A stretch of DNA of 42,830 bases from NCBI GenBank assembly GCA_964487295.1, contig CAZAQL010000006.1, positions 1 through 42,830 on the forward strand, in the 5' to 3' direction. Source of the DNA: JAPEKQ01 sp964487295 (lineage in GTDB: Bacteria; Joyebacterota; Joyebacteria; Joyebacterales; Joyebacteraceae). Of this stretch, positions 17,842 through 24,764 are shown one piece after another. The position numbers and the translations under genes were made by a program. The notes under the pieces are model-generated. The model saw only the letters and a program-made list of their open reading frames with translations, was not told the DNA's origin and did no database searches. Numbering within the stretch: position 1 is the first letter of the stretch; each line of letters begins with the position of its first letter.

Positions 17842-18486
17842 CTACTCCCATGGCCCGTCCAGCGCACGGATGCGCACGCCGACCTCGGTGAACCCCCAGA
17901 ACGCCACCGCGGCCAGCCCCACGAGGACCAGCGACGAGAACCAGGGCAGTGGGGCCACCATCGAGGCCAGCGGAACCTCGGCGATCGAGCCATACCTCCC
18001 GTCCTTCGCGGCGCTGATGACGCCGACCGTGAAGGCCGTCCAGGTGAGCATGAACAGGACGATGATCGCCGTCATGGGGTTCTTCCCGAAGAACCAGATG
18101 CCCATGTACGCAAGCAGGCCGAGCGAGAAGGCGCTCACGACACTGTAGGTGATGAACCGGTAGTAGACGTCGTCCATGCCTGGCTCGGGCCTCGCCAGCG
18201 CCACGAACGCGAAGAGCATCAGCCAGTAGATGACGCACGCGCCGGCGAGCATCGAGAACTTCCAGCGCACGACTTCGCGGTTCGTTGCCGGGAGCGTCTT
18301 GAGGAACTGCTCCGAGCCCTGGCGCTCGGACCACAGCACGGAGCTCGTGATCCAGACCGGCAGGAGCAGCATCGGCACGAAGTACACCGGGTGCCGCCAC
18401 GCGAACATCGGCGCGATGATGAGCATCGAAAACGTGAAGAAGTGTGTGATGTAGAGGAACGCGTACTGCCTCAGTATCGCAACCAT
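17842..18486 (-). CDS. ABC-2-type transporter permease-like membrane protein
   Basis: Membrane subunit partner of the ATPase encoded just upstream. Six hydrophobic helices are visible over 214 residues (YAFLYITHFFTFSMLIIAPM, VYFVPMLLLPVWI, VIYWLMLFAFVAL, ITYSVVSAFSLGLLAYMGIW, TAIIVLFMLTWTAFTVGVI, FSSLVLVGLAAVAFWGF), typical of small ABC-2 permeases in YtrA-type operons. The start is placed at ATG 18484-18486 behind GAGGGGAG. A longer form starting at ATG 18576, which overlaps the ATPase stop as ATGA, would add 30 residues without hydrophobic character. Both starts are possible. Confidence 0.78.
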   Translation of the reverse strand: MVAILRQYAFLYITHFFTFSMLIIAPMFAWRHPVYFVPMLLLPVWITSSVLWSERQGSEQFLKTLPATNREVVRWKFSMLAGACVIYWLMLFAFVALARPEPGMDDVYYRFITYSVVSAFSLGLLAYMGIWFFGKNPMTAIIVLFMLTWTAFTVGVISAAKDGRYGSIAEVPLASMVAPLPWFSSLVLVGLAAVAFWGFTEVGVRIRALDGPWE

Positions 18487-18572
18487 CGGACCACTCCCCT
18501 CTCTCTTGCACGCGATGAGCTGCATACGCCCCTCGCGAGCGCACTCTCCGGCGGACGCCGCGAGGCAACGTC

Positions 18573-19445
18573 TCATCCCCGCCTGACCATCGCCACCATG
18601 ACGTCGTCGAGCGTGGCGTTCGCCACGCGAACGACCCCGGAGCTCTGGAGCTCATGAAGCTCCGGCGCCAACCGCCGGAACTCTCTCGTCAGTCCGACGG
18701 CTCCGGCCGCCCCCGATCGTACGGTCGCGAGCCGCTTGGCGATCGCCGGCGGCAGGCTGCCCGGGCGATGGTGCAGCCACTTCCAGTCCGCCAGCAGTTC
18801 GTCCTTCTCCTCATGTACAACGATGCGACCCTCATCCATCAGCGCCACGTAGTCGGAGACGTCGGCGAGCGCGTCCGTGACATGCGAGGCGATGAGCACC
18901 GAGCGTCCTTCGACGGACACGAAGTCACGAAGCGCGTCGAGGATCTCCCGTCGCACGATCATGTCGAGTCCGGCCGTCGGCTCGTCGAGAAGCAGGAGGT
19001 CCGCCCTGTGCGCGAGCGCGATGGCCAGAGCGAGCATCGCCCGACGACCGCGCGACAGCGCGCCGACGGGCTTGCTTCCTGAGATCGCGAACCGCGCGGT
19101 CAGCTCGCGGTACGTGTCCCATTCCCAGACGCGGTAGAGCGACGCCACGAAGCGGGCTATCCAGTCCGCAGTTCTGTCGCGAGGGAAGAACTGCTCCTCG
19201 CCAACGTAGCCGATCCGGTTCTTGATCTCCTTCTCGTGCTCCCTGTACGTCCGACCGAAAAGCTCGATTCGTCCGGCGTCGGCGCGATGAATGCCGGAGA
19301 GGATCTTCATGAGCGTGGTCTTGCCCGAGCCGTTCGGGCCGAAGAGCCCGGTGATACATCCGTCCGGCACCGACAGGGAGACCGGTCCGAGCGAGAAGTC
19401 CGGATAGCGCTTCACGACGTCAAGCGCCTCAATGATCGCTGCCAT
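18573..19445 (-). CDS. ABC transporter ATP-binding protein (YtrB-like)
   Basis: Cytoplasmic ATPase of 290 residues. Motifs: Walker A GPNGSGKTT (36-44), a divergent signature LSRGRR (130-135) in place of LSGGQ, Walker B LLLLDEPTAGLD (150-161) and switch H188 in IASHVTD. The extended C-terminus (about 215-290) is common in exporters of this GntR-linked group. The gene overlaps the regulator gene by 17 bp and precedes the permease, giving the order regulator, ATPase, permease as in ytr-type operons, which respond to cell-wall stress in Firmicutes. The transported substrate here is unknown. Confidence 0.93.
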   Translation of the reverse strand: MAAIIEALDVVKRYPDFSLGPVSLSVPDGCITGLFGPNGSGKTTLMKILSGIHRADAGRIELFGRTYREHEKEIKNRIGYVGEEQFFPRDRTADWIARFVASLYRVWEWDTYRELTARFAISGSKPVGALSRGRRAMLALAIALAHRADLLLLDEPTAGLDMIVRREILDALRDFVSVEGRSVLIASHVTDALADVSDYVALMDEGRIVVHEEKDELLADWKWLHHRPGSLPPAIAKRLATVRSGAAGAVGLTREFRRLAPELHELQSSGVVRVANATLDDVMVAMVRRG

Positions 19446-19818
19446 CCTGCGCCTCCTCCAGTTCCGCGACGAGCGCTCTGACGTCGGCCGGGCTGATCCC
19501 GAATCGACCGGCTCTCTCGATCATTCTCTTGAGCTCCTCCCGCACGACGGCCAGACGTTCGCCGCGCAGCGACGCCAGGTCGACGTCCGCGACGAAGGAA
19601 CCCAGCCCGGCGCGGGTGACGAGAAGCCCCTCCCGCTCCAGGTCCATGTAGGACCGCTTCACCGTGATCACGCTGATGTTGAGCTCCTTCGCGAGCTCAC
19701 GGATCGAGGGCAGCCGCTCGCCGCGAGCGAGGTCTCCGGCGGCCACGGCCTCGCGGAGCTGGTCCGTCAGCTGCCTGTGGAGCGGATCCGGACTCTCTGG
19801 TGACAGGACGATGAACAA
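19429..19818 (-). CDS. GntR-family (YtrA subfamily) transcriptional regulator
   Basis: DNA-binding repressor of 129 residues. The N-terminal winged helix is clear: PLHRQLTDQLREAVAAGDLA, GERLPSIRELAKELNISVIT, VKRSYMDLEREGLLVTRAGL, GSFVAD. Only a short C-terminal helical tail (about 80-129) follows, which is the hallmark of the YtrA subfamily; there is no effector-binding domain of the FadR or HutC type. The tail mediates dimerisation in characterised members. The gene is first in its operon and overlaps the ATPase gene; it probably represses its own operon through the palindrome at 19836-19854. Confidence 0.95.
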   Translation of the reverse strand: MFIVLSPESPDPLHRQLTDQLREAVAAGDLARGERLPSIRELAKELNISVITVKRSYMDLEREGLLVTRAGLGSFVADVDLASLRGERLAVVREELKRMIERAGRFGISPADVRALVAELEEAQDGSDH

Positions 19819-19835
19819 GACGCCTCCTCTTGTGT

Positions 19836-19870
19836 GTATATAGCTAGTATATACAGCCCATTCGTGTCAA
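19836..19870 (-). promoter_or_regulatory. Operator palindrome overlapping the GntR operon promoter
   Basis: A perfect inverted repeat with 7-bp arms, GTATATA-GCTAG-TATATAC (19836-19854), lies 18 bp upstream of the regulator ATG. On the minus strand a consensus TTGACA sits at 19865-19870, so the -10 region must lie inside the palindrome. This is the expected layout for autorepression by a dimeric GntR regulator. The AT-rich block stands out from its GC-rich surroundings. Confidence 0.8.
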
Positions 19871-19951
19871 CCCGTTTTCTGCAACGAGCCCAAGGCATCC
19901 GCACGCCGCGCGCATACTCCATCCCGAGGGACGTCCCCTTCTGGATTCCTC

Positions 19952-19980
19952 TATGCAGTATTCCGGTTTTGCACTAAAAT
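19952..19980 (+). promoter_or_regulatory. Weak candidate promoter of the kinase gene
   Basis: A good -10 box, TAAAAT (19975-19980), stands 38 bp upstream of the kinase ATG. The hexamer 17 nt upstream of it (TATGCA) is a poor -35. Confidence 0.3.
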
Positions 19981-20018
19981 GGGGGTTAGGCCTTGAACGT
20001 CACTCATCCGGAGAGCAC

Positions 20019-22607
20019 ATGATCGGTCGAACGGTCTCCCACTACCGGATCACGGGCAAGCTCGGCGAGGGCGGGATGGGCGTCGTCTACCGCGCCGAGG
20101 ATACGAGGCTCGGTCGCGTCGTCGCTCTCAAGTTCCTGTCACCCGAGCTGACGCGCGACCCCGGCGCGAAGCAACGCTTCCTCACCGAGGCCCAGGCCGC
20201 GTCGCGGCTGGACCACCCCAACATCTGTACGGTCTATGAGATCGGAGAGACGGAGGACTCCCGGCTCTTCATCTCCATGGCCTGCTATGACGGTGAGACG
20301 CTCGACACGAAGCTCCGCGCGGGTCCGATGCCCGCATGCGAGGGGGTCGCCGTCATGGCCGATGTCGCCTCGGGCCTCGCAGCCGCTCACGCCGCGGGAA
20401 TGGTCCACCGCGACATCAAGCCCGGCAACATCCTCGTCACCGGCGACGGTCGCGCCCGGGTCCTCGACTTCGGTCTCGCGAAGCTCGGTGCCCCCTCGGA
20501 CCTCACGGGCGCCGGGATGCGCCTCGGCACCGCGGCCTACATGTCGCCGGAGCAGGCCCGCGGCGAGGCGGCCGACGCCCGCTCGGACGTGTGGTCGGCC
20601 GGCGTGGTGCTCTACGAGCTCCTCACCGGACGGCGTCCCTTCCAGGGAGAGAGCAACGAGTCGCTGCTCTACGCGATCTGCAACGAGCCGATCAGGCCTC
20701 TTTCCGAGCTCGTCGCGGGGCTTCCGGGCGAGGTCGACGAGGTCGTCGGACGATGTCTCCAGAGGTCGCCGTCGCGCCGCTACCGGGACGCGGAGGAGCT
20801 CTGCTCCGCCCTCGAACGCCTCTGCGGGCACCTCCCCGTAAGGAGGAGCCTCAGCCAGCTCGACACGACCCCGCTTCCGGACTCCCCCTCGAACCGGCGC
20901 GCGCGCGTACGTCGCGTCGGACGTCTGGCCGCGGCACTCGCGGTGGTCGGTGTCATTGGGCTCGTGGCGGCGCGTGCGCTGCTTCCCTCGTTCGACACGA
21001 CGGAGCTCCCCGACCGCGCCGTGCTGGCGCTCCTCCCCTTCTCCGCGGAAGACGCCGCATACGGGCGCGGCCTTCGCTTCCACGTGGCCGAACGGCTCCA
21101 GAGCCTGGAGCAGTTCTCCTCACGGGTTCGGGTCATCCCGCCGCATGACGATACGGGGAGCGCCGTCTCCTCGCCGGCGGACGCGGCGGCGGTCGTCGGA
21201 GCGAATCTCGCACTCGCGGCAGTGGTGGAAACGGTCGCCGACAGTGTGCTCCTGAGGTTCGTCCTCCTCGAGGCGTCGTCCGGTGACCCGGTCCGCGAGT
21301 TCACACTCGTCGAGAGGACGGCGAACGTAGCAGCGCTTCAGGGAGTCGGAACGACGGTCGCCACCGAGATGCTCGAACTCGACCTCCCAGGCAGGGCGCT
21401 CCGCCGCTGTGCATCCGCAGGGACCACGGTGCCCGCCGCGTTCGACAGCTACGTTCACGGGACGGGAGTCCTCATGGGCGCCGGCCGCAGCGACACGGTC
21501 CGCATCGCGCGGGCCGTCGAGCTGCTCAGACGCTCGACCTCCGCCGATCCGGCCTGCGCGCTCTCCCACGCCCGGCTCGGTGAGGCCCTCTGGAGACAGT
21601 GCGGTGCCAGCGGCGACTACGCCCGGCTCGGAGAGGCCGAGGCGACGCTCCGTCATGCCCTCGAACTGGATGAGCGCTGCATCGATGCGATGCTCACGCT
21701 CGCAAGTGTCCTCGCGCACAGGAACGAGCGGGACGAGGCGGCAGCCATGCTCAGGACGGCGGTCGAGACCGATCCTCTGAGCATCCCGGCGCGACGCGCG
21801 CTGGTCGCGCTCCACGCGCAGCGCGGCGATATGGCGCTCGCGGAGGCGGCCTGCCGCGAGTTCGTCGAGCTTCGCGCCGAGTACTGGGGAGCGCACGACG
21901 CGCTCGGCGTGCTGCTCGCTTCACAGGGCCGCTACGAGGAGGCGGCGCAGCAGTTCGGCCTCGTCACGAGCCTCGCCCCGGGGAACGCCGTCGGGTACAG
22001 GAACCTCGGCGCCATGTACTACTACATGGACCGCTGGGACGAAGCCGCCGAGATGTTCGAGCGGGCGCTCGAGATCGCTCCGAGCTATTCGGTCTACTCG
22101 AACCTGGCAACCCTCCGCTTCGCCCAGGCGCGCTACGCGGACGCGGCGGAGATGTATCGCGCGGCGCTTGAGATCGACGACTCGGACTATCGAGTCTGGG
22201 GCAACCTCGCAGCGTCGTATCTCTGGATCCCGGGCGGAGAGGATCAGGCGACGGATGCCTACCGCGAGGCGGCGCGTCGTGCCGAGCAGGAGCGGGCCCG
22301 CGCCCCCCGAGATGCGCAGCTCGTGGCGCTGCTCGCAGGCTACTACGCGCAACTGGACGAGCCGGGGCGCGCGACCGCGCTCCTCGACGACGCGCTCGAA
22401 CTGGCGCCCGGCGACGTCGAGGTCATGTTCCAGGCGGGGCACACGCACGAGGTGCTGGGCAACAGAGAGGAAGCGCTCAGGTGGATCGAGCAGGCCCTCG
22501 ACCACGGGTATCCGCGCACGCAGGTGGAGAACACGCCGGCGCTCCGCGGACTCTGCTCGGATGAGAGGTACCTGGAGATGGCGGCACGGACTCCCGAGAG
22601 GGTGTGA
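20019..22607 (+). CDS. Transmembrane Ser/Thr protein kinase with TolB-like and TPR domains
   Basis: PknB-type kinase of 862 residues. The start at ATG 20019 follows CGGAGAG and gives the usual N-terminus IGRTVSHYRITGKLGEGGMG. Kinase landmarks: Gly loop 16-21, K38 (VALKFL), HRDIKPGNIL with D132, DFG 150-152, MSPEQARG. One membrane helix at about 302-322 separates the cytoplasmic kinase from an outer part. That part starts with a TolB-like or FlgO-like segment (RAVLALLPFSAEDAAYGRGL, about 333-460) and then has around nine to ten TPR units (for example NLGAMYYYMDRWDEAAEMFE, NLATLRFAQARYADAAEMYR). Such proteins probably assemble envelope complexes or sense through the TPR part. It overlaps or abuts the cupredoxin-like gene. 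Confidence 0.93.
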   Translation: MIGRTVSHYRITGKLGEGGMGVVYRAEDTRLGRVVALKFLSPELTRDPGAKQRFLTEAQAASRLDHPNICTVYEIGETEDSRLFISMACYDGETLDTKLRAGPMPACEGVAVMADVASGLAAAHAAGMVHRDIKPGNILVTGDGRARVLDFGLAKLGAPSDLTGAGMRLGTAAYMSPEQARGEAADARSDVWSAGVVLYELLTGRRPFQGESNESLLYAICNEPIRPLSELVAGLPGEVDEVVGRCLQRSPSRRYRDAEELCSALERLCGHLPVRRSLSQLDTTPLPDSPSNRRARVRRVGRLAAALAVVGVIGLVAARALLPSFDTTELPDRAVLALLPFSAEDAAYGRGLRFHVAERLQSLEQFSSRVRVIPPHDDTGSAVSSPADAAAVVGANLALAAVVETVADSVLLRFVLLEASSGDPVREFTLVERTANVAALQGVGTTVATEMLELDLPGRALRRCASAGTTVPAAFDSYVHGTGVLMGAGRSDTVRIARAVELLRRSTSADPACALSHARLGEALWRQCGASGDYARLGEAEATLRHALELDERCIDAMLTLASVLAHRNERDEAAAMLRTAVETDPLSIPARRALVALHAQRGDMALAEAACREFVELRAEYWGAHDALGVLLASQGRYEEAAQQFGLVTSLAPGNAVGYRNLGAMYYYMDRWDEAAEMFERALEIAPSYSVYSNLATLRFAQARYADAAEMYRAALEIDDSDYRVWGNLAASYLWIPGGEDQATDAYREAARRAEQERARAPRDAQLVALLAGYYAQLDEPGRATALLDDALELAPGDVEVMFQAGHTHEVLGNREEALRWIEQALDHGYPRTQVENTPALRGLCSDERYLEMAARTPERV

Positions 22608-22633
22608 AGTCCGGCACAGCGAGGAGGATGAGG

Positions 22634-22936
22634 ATGCAGAAGCTCATCGAGGTGACGATCGACGAGGGTTCGGGCATGCGGAACGTCCCGCAGGTCGAGG
22701 CCGATCCCGGAGACGTACTGCTCTTCAGCGCAGGCGACGACACGATCAGCGTCTGGTTCCCCGAGCCGGGCGTCTTCCCTACCGCGAATATCGTCACGAT
22801 GCAGACCGGCGATGTCGAGGTCGAGGTCCCCGGAGACGCCACGCCCGGCACGTACGAGTACGCGGTCTACGTGCACACCGCGGGCAGCTACGCCGAGTGC
22901 AACTCGCACCCGGTGATGATCATCCGGGGTCCGTAG
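22634..22936 (+). CDS. Small cupredoxin-like protein lacking one copper ligand
   Basis: Protein of 100 residues with a cupredoxin-like beta pattern and no signal peptide. The start at ATG 22634 is 6 nt after GAGGAGG; a GTG overlapping the kinase stop (22604) is an alternative but has worse spacing. The C-terminus has CNSHPVM (C89, H92, M95), the C-x2-H-x2-M spacing of amicyanin-type blue copper sites. The N-terminal His expected before the VWF strand is replaced (DTISVWFP, around residue 38), so only three of four ligands are present. It may bind copper weakly, or use the fold for another purpose. Location just after the kinase suggests a functional link. Confidence 0.65.
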   Translation: MQKLIEVTIDEGSGMRNVPQVEADPGDVLLFSAGDDTISVWFPEPGVFPTANIVTMQTGDVEVEVPGDATPGTYEYAVYVHTAGSYAECNSHPVMIIRGP

Positions 22937-22978
22937 CGGGAGCCTGACGAGCGTCTGTACGACTCCACCACAAGTGAA

Positions 22979-23008
22979 AGCGGCCGCGTCGTCTCCGACA
23001 CGGCCGCT
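22979..23008 (-). terminator. Terminator of cold-shock gene 1
   Basis: Stem AGCGGCCG/CGGCCGCT (22979-22986 with 23001-23008) plus an inner 4-bp stem. Read on the minus strand the single mismatch becomes a G-U pair, the loop is GAGA, and TTTCACTT follows. It lies 35 bp after the stop of the cold-shock gene, and may also serve the convergent cupredoxin-like gene. Confidence 0.8.
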
Positions 23009-23042
23009 CCCCGAATATCGACAGCCTGATACTCTGCGAGAT

Positions 23043-23258
23043 CTAGCCCTCGATCTTCACGACGTTCTCAGCCGCCGGACCCTTGGCGCCGTCGACGACG
23101 TCGAACTCAACGTGGTCGCCCTCGTTCAGGCTCTTGAACGAATCCCCACCCTGGATGGCGGAGTAGTGGACGAACACATCGGGGCTACCGTCATCAGGCG
23201 TGATGAACCCGAAGCCCTTGCTGTCATTGAACCACTTCACCTTGCCGGTCGTACCCAC
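23043..23258 (-). CDS. Cold-shock domain protein 1
   Basis: CspA-family single-stranded nucleic acid-binding protein of 71 residues, cytoplasmic. RNP1 KGFGFI (14-19) and RNP2 VFVHY (28-32) are intact, as are the aromatic residues W9 and F10. The start is GTG at 23256-23258 with an AGGGGG ribosome site; longer in-frame versions have no similarity. Known relatives melt RNA structure and act as transcription antiterminators. It is 80% or so identical by eye to cold-shock gene 2 at 37279. It has its own promoter, a leader of about 300 nt and its own terminator. Confidence 0.96.
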   Translation of the reverse strand: MGTTGKVKWFNDSKGFGFITPDDGSPDVFVHYSAIQGGDSFKSLNEGDHVEFDVVDGAKGPAAENVVKIEG

Positions 23259-23555
23259 TTCTACTACCCCCTGCGATCTGGCCGCGTGACGGTCCAGCCG
23301 CCCTCGCCGACCTGGTTCACCGAAGCGCGCGCACGCCCTCCGGTTCCTGCCTACACCGGGGCTCCCGGCCCCGGGCAAAGCCGACCACGTCCCAAGCGAC
23401 ACCCCTGCTACCCCGAGAGCCCTTTCGGACCCCCTGTTCCCGGTTCGCCGCCCGCAGGCGGCTCTCCTGAGAAAAAGAAAGGGACCGGCTCATGCGCCAA
23501 GTCCCTCTTCAGAGTCACCGGATATGTCACCATACCGACATGGCAGCTTCTGCTC
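23259..23555 (-). promoter_or_regulatory. Long 5' leader of cold-shock gene 1
   Basis: About 297 nt separate the predicted transcription start (near 23555) from the GTG. No coding region is present on either strand here. The leader contains the terminator-like hairpin at 23480-23506, a second hairpin at 23447-23462 (GCCGCC/GGCGGC, 4-base loop) and ends in AGTAGAA before the start codon, as does the leader of cold-shock gene 2. Confidence 0.7.
23471..23507 (-). promoter_or_regulatory. Conserved leader hairpin followed by a U-rich tract (csp gene 1)
   Basis: On the minus strand: outer stem AGGGAC/GTCCCT (23501-23506 with 23480-23485), inner stem GGC/GCC with hexaloop GCATGA, then TTCTTTTTC. 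The same element is found at 37702-37741, at the same distance from the other cold-shock start codon (222 versus 223 nt). It looks like an attenuator. Confidence 0.75.
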
Positions 23556-23561
23556 GGTAAC

Positions 23562-23590
23562 AGTATAGCCGAGTCCGTCCGGTCAGGCAA
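23562..23590 (-). promoter_or_regulatory. Promoter of cold-shock gene 1
   Basis: TTGCCT (23585-23590), 17-nt spacer, TATACT (23562-23567) on the minus strand. A strong match, and its distance to the start codon is the same as in cold-shock gene 2. Confidence 0.75.
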
Positions 23591-23592
23591 GA

Positions 23593-23619
23593 GAAATATC
23601 GCAGGGCGAAACGCCCGCA
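23593..23619 (-). terminator. Possible terminator of the rhodanese gene
   Basis: Small stem GGGCG/CGCCC (23604-23608 with 23612-23616, 3-base loop), then on the minus strand TGCGATATTTCTC. It lies 15-30 bp after the rhodanese stop, just before the cold-shock promoter. Short stem, so only moderate support. Confidence 0.4.
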
Positions 23620-23633
23620 GAGAGGGCCGCCGA

Positions 23634-24764
23634 TCACCGACTGAGCGGCCCCTCAGTCTCATCGCCGGGGCTCGCGTCCCGCGATCCGGCTTCCGCGCCA
23701 CGGCCTGTGGATGGCCCCGTCTCGACCGGCGCGTCAGGCGACCCGTCGCTCTCGCCCCTGCCGGCGACCGGTCCCGCCTCGACCGGCACGTCAGACATGG
23801 CGGCCCACTCGACCCACGAACCGTCGTAGACACGCACGCACGGGAAACCGAGCGCGCGCAGCACGAAGTACCCGTGCGCCGCACGAACGCCCGCCTGGCA
23901 GTAGGTCGCGATCCGGTGCTCGCGCGTGATCCCGGCCTCGAGCAGCAGCTCCTCGATCTCCGCGGCCGGCCGGAACGCACCGAGTCCGGCCTCCTCGACC
24001 GTCCATTCCCAGTTGAGGTGAGCCGCCTCGGGGATGTGGCCACCTCGAGCCGCCCGAACCACCTCACCCGTGAACTCCCTCTCGGTCCGCGTATCCACGG
24101 CGAGGAACTCCGGGCTCGTCAGACGATCCATGATCCAGTCGGACGTCGCGATCCGGTCCGGGCGGACGCGCGCCGTGAAGTCTCCTCGCTCGGGGTCGGT
24201 CTGTTCGTACGAGACCGCGCGCTCCTCGTCGGCCCACAGGTTCCAGCCCCCATCCAGGATGCTCACGTGCTCGTGCCCCAGATACTCGAGCGCCCAGAAC
24301 AGCCGCGCGGCCAGGAGGCCGCCCGCTTCATCGTAGACGACCACGGTGTCGTCCGCATCGACCCCGACCGACGCGAGCGAGGCCGCGACGGTCTCGACGT
24401 GCGGGAGCATCTGCGGGACCATCCCTACCTGCCTGAGCGTCGCCGAGCTCTCGAGGAACACGGCGCCGGGGATGTGTCCCGCGTCGTAGTCCTCGCGCTC
24501 CCGTCCGTAGTCGATGACCACGAGCCCAGGCTCGCCCAGCCTCTCGCTCAGCCACGCCCCGTCGACGAGCAGCCCCGAGGCGTGAAGACTCGTGACGGCT
24601 GCCGCCGCGCCGCTGGCCGCACCCCGGTGACTCACCACACCTTCCGCTGAATGTCCACCGCCGTTCGCGGCGAGCGCGGACGGGCAAAGAGCGCCCGCAA
24701 GACACAGGGCCGCGAGCGCGACGACGATGGTCCAGGCCCCGGGGGGCCGCCGGAACCGCTTCAT
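23634..24764 (-). CDS. Exported rhodanese-family sulfurtransferase
   Basis: Thiosulfate or mercaptopyruvate sulfurtransferase of 376 residues with two rhodanese domains. The start is ATG 24762-24764, which overlaps the stop of the synthetase gene as ATGA. Residues 1-32 form a signal peptide, so the enzyme works outside the cytoplasm. The N-terminal domain (about 65-190) lacks the active Cys (VYDEAGGLLAARLFW), as usual; the C-terminal domain (about 205-330) carries C289 in the loop CQAGVRA, preceded by LAVDTRTEREFTGE. The last 50 residues are a low-complexity tail with a repeated V-P/ETGP-GRG pattern, absent from normal family members. Linked in an operon with an acyl synthetase and DUF418 protein; the reason is not evident. 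Confidence 0.92.
   Translation of the reverse strand: MKRFRRPPGAWTIVVALAALCLAGALCPSALAANGGGHSAEGVVSHRGAASGAAAAVTSLHASGLLVDGAWLSERLGEPGLVVIDYGREREDYDAGHIPGAVFLESSATLRQVGMVPQMLPHVETVAASLASVGVDADDTVVVYDEAGGLLAARLFWALEYLGHEHVSILDGGWNLWADEERAVSYEQTDPERGDFTARVRPDRIATSDWIMDRLTSPEFLAVDTRTEREFTGEVVRAARGGHIPEAAHLNWEWTVEEAGLGAFRPAAEIEELLLEAGITREHRIATYCQAGVRAAHGYFVLRALGFPCVRVYDGSWVEWAAMSDVPVEAGPVAGRGESDGSPDAPVETGPSTGRGAEAGSRDASPGDETEGPLSR

Noticed and set aside
23471..23507. Simple terminator of the rhodanese gene
   Set aside because: Not fully excluded, but the same element occurs at the same distance from the other csp start and lies downstream of a strong promoter, which fits a leader element better.
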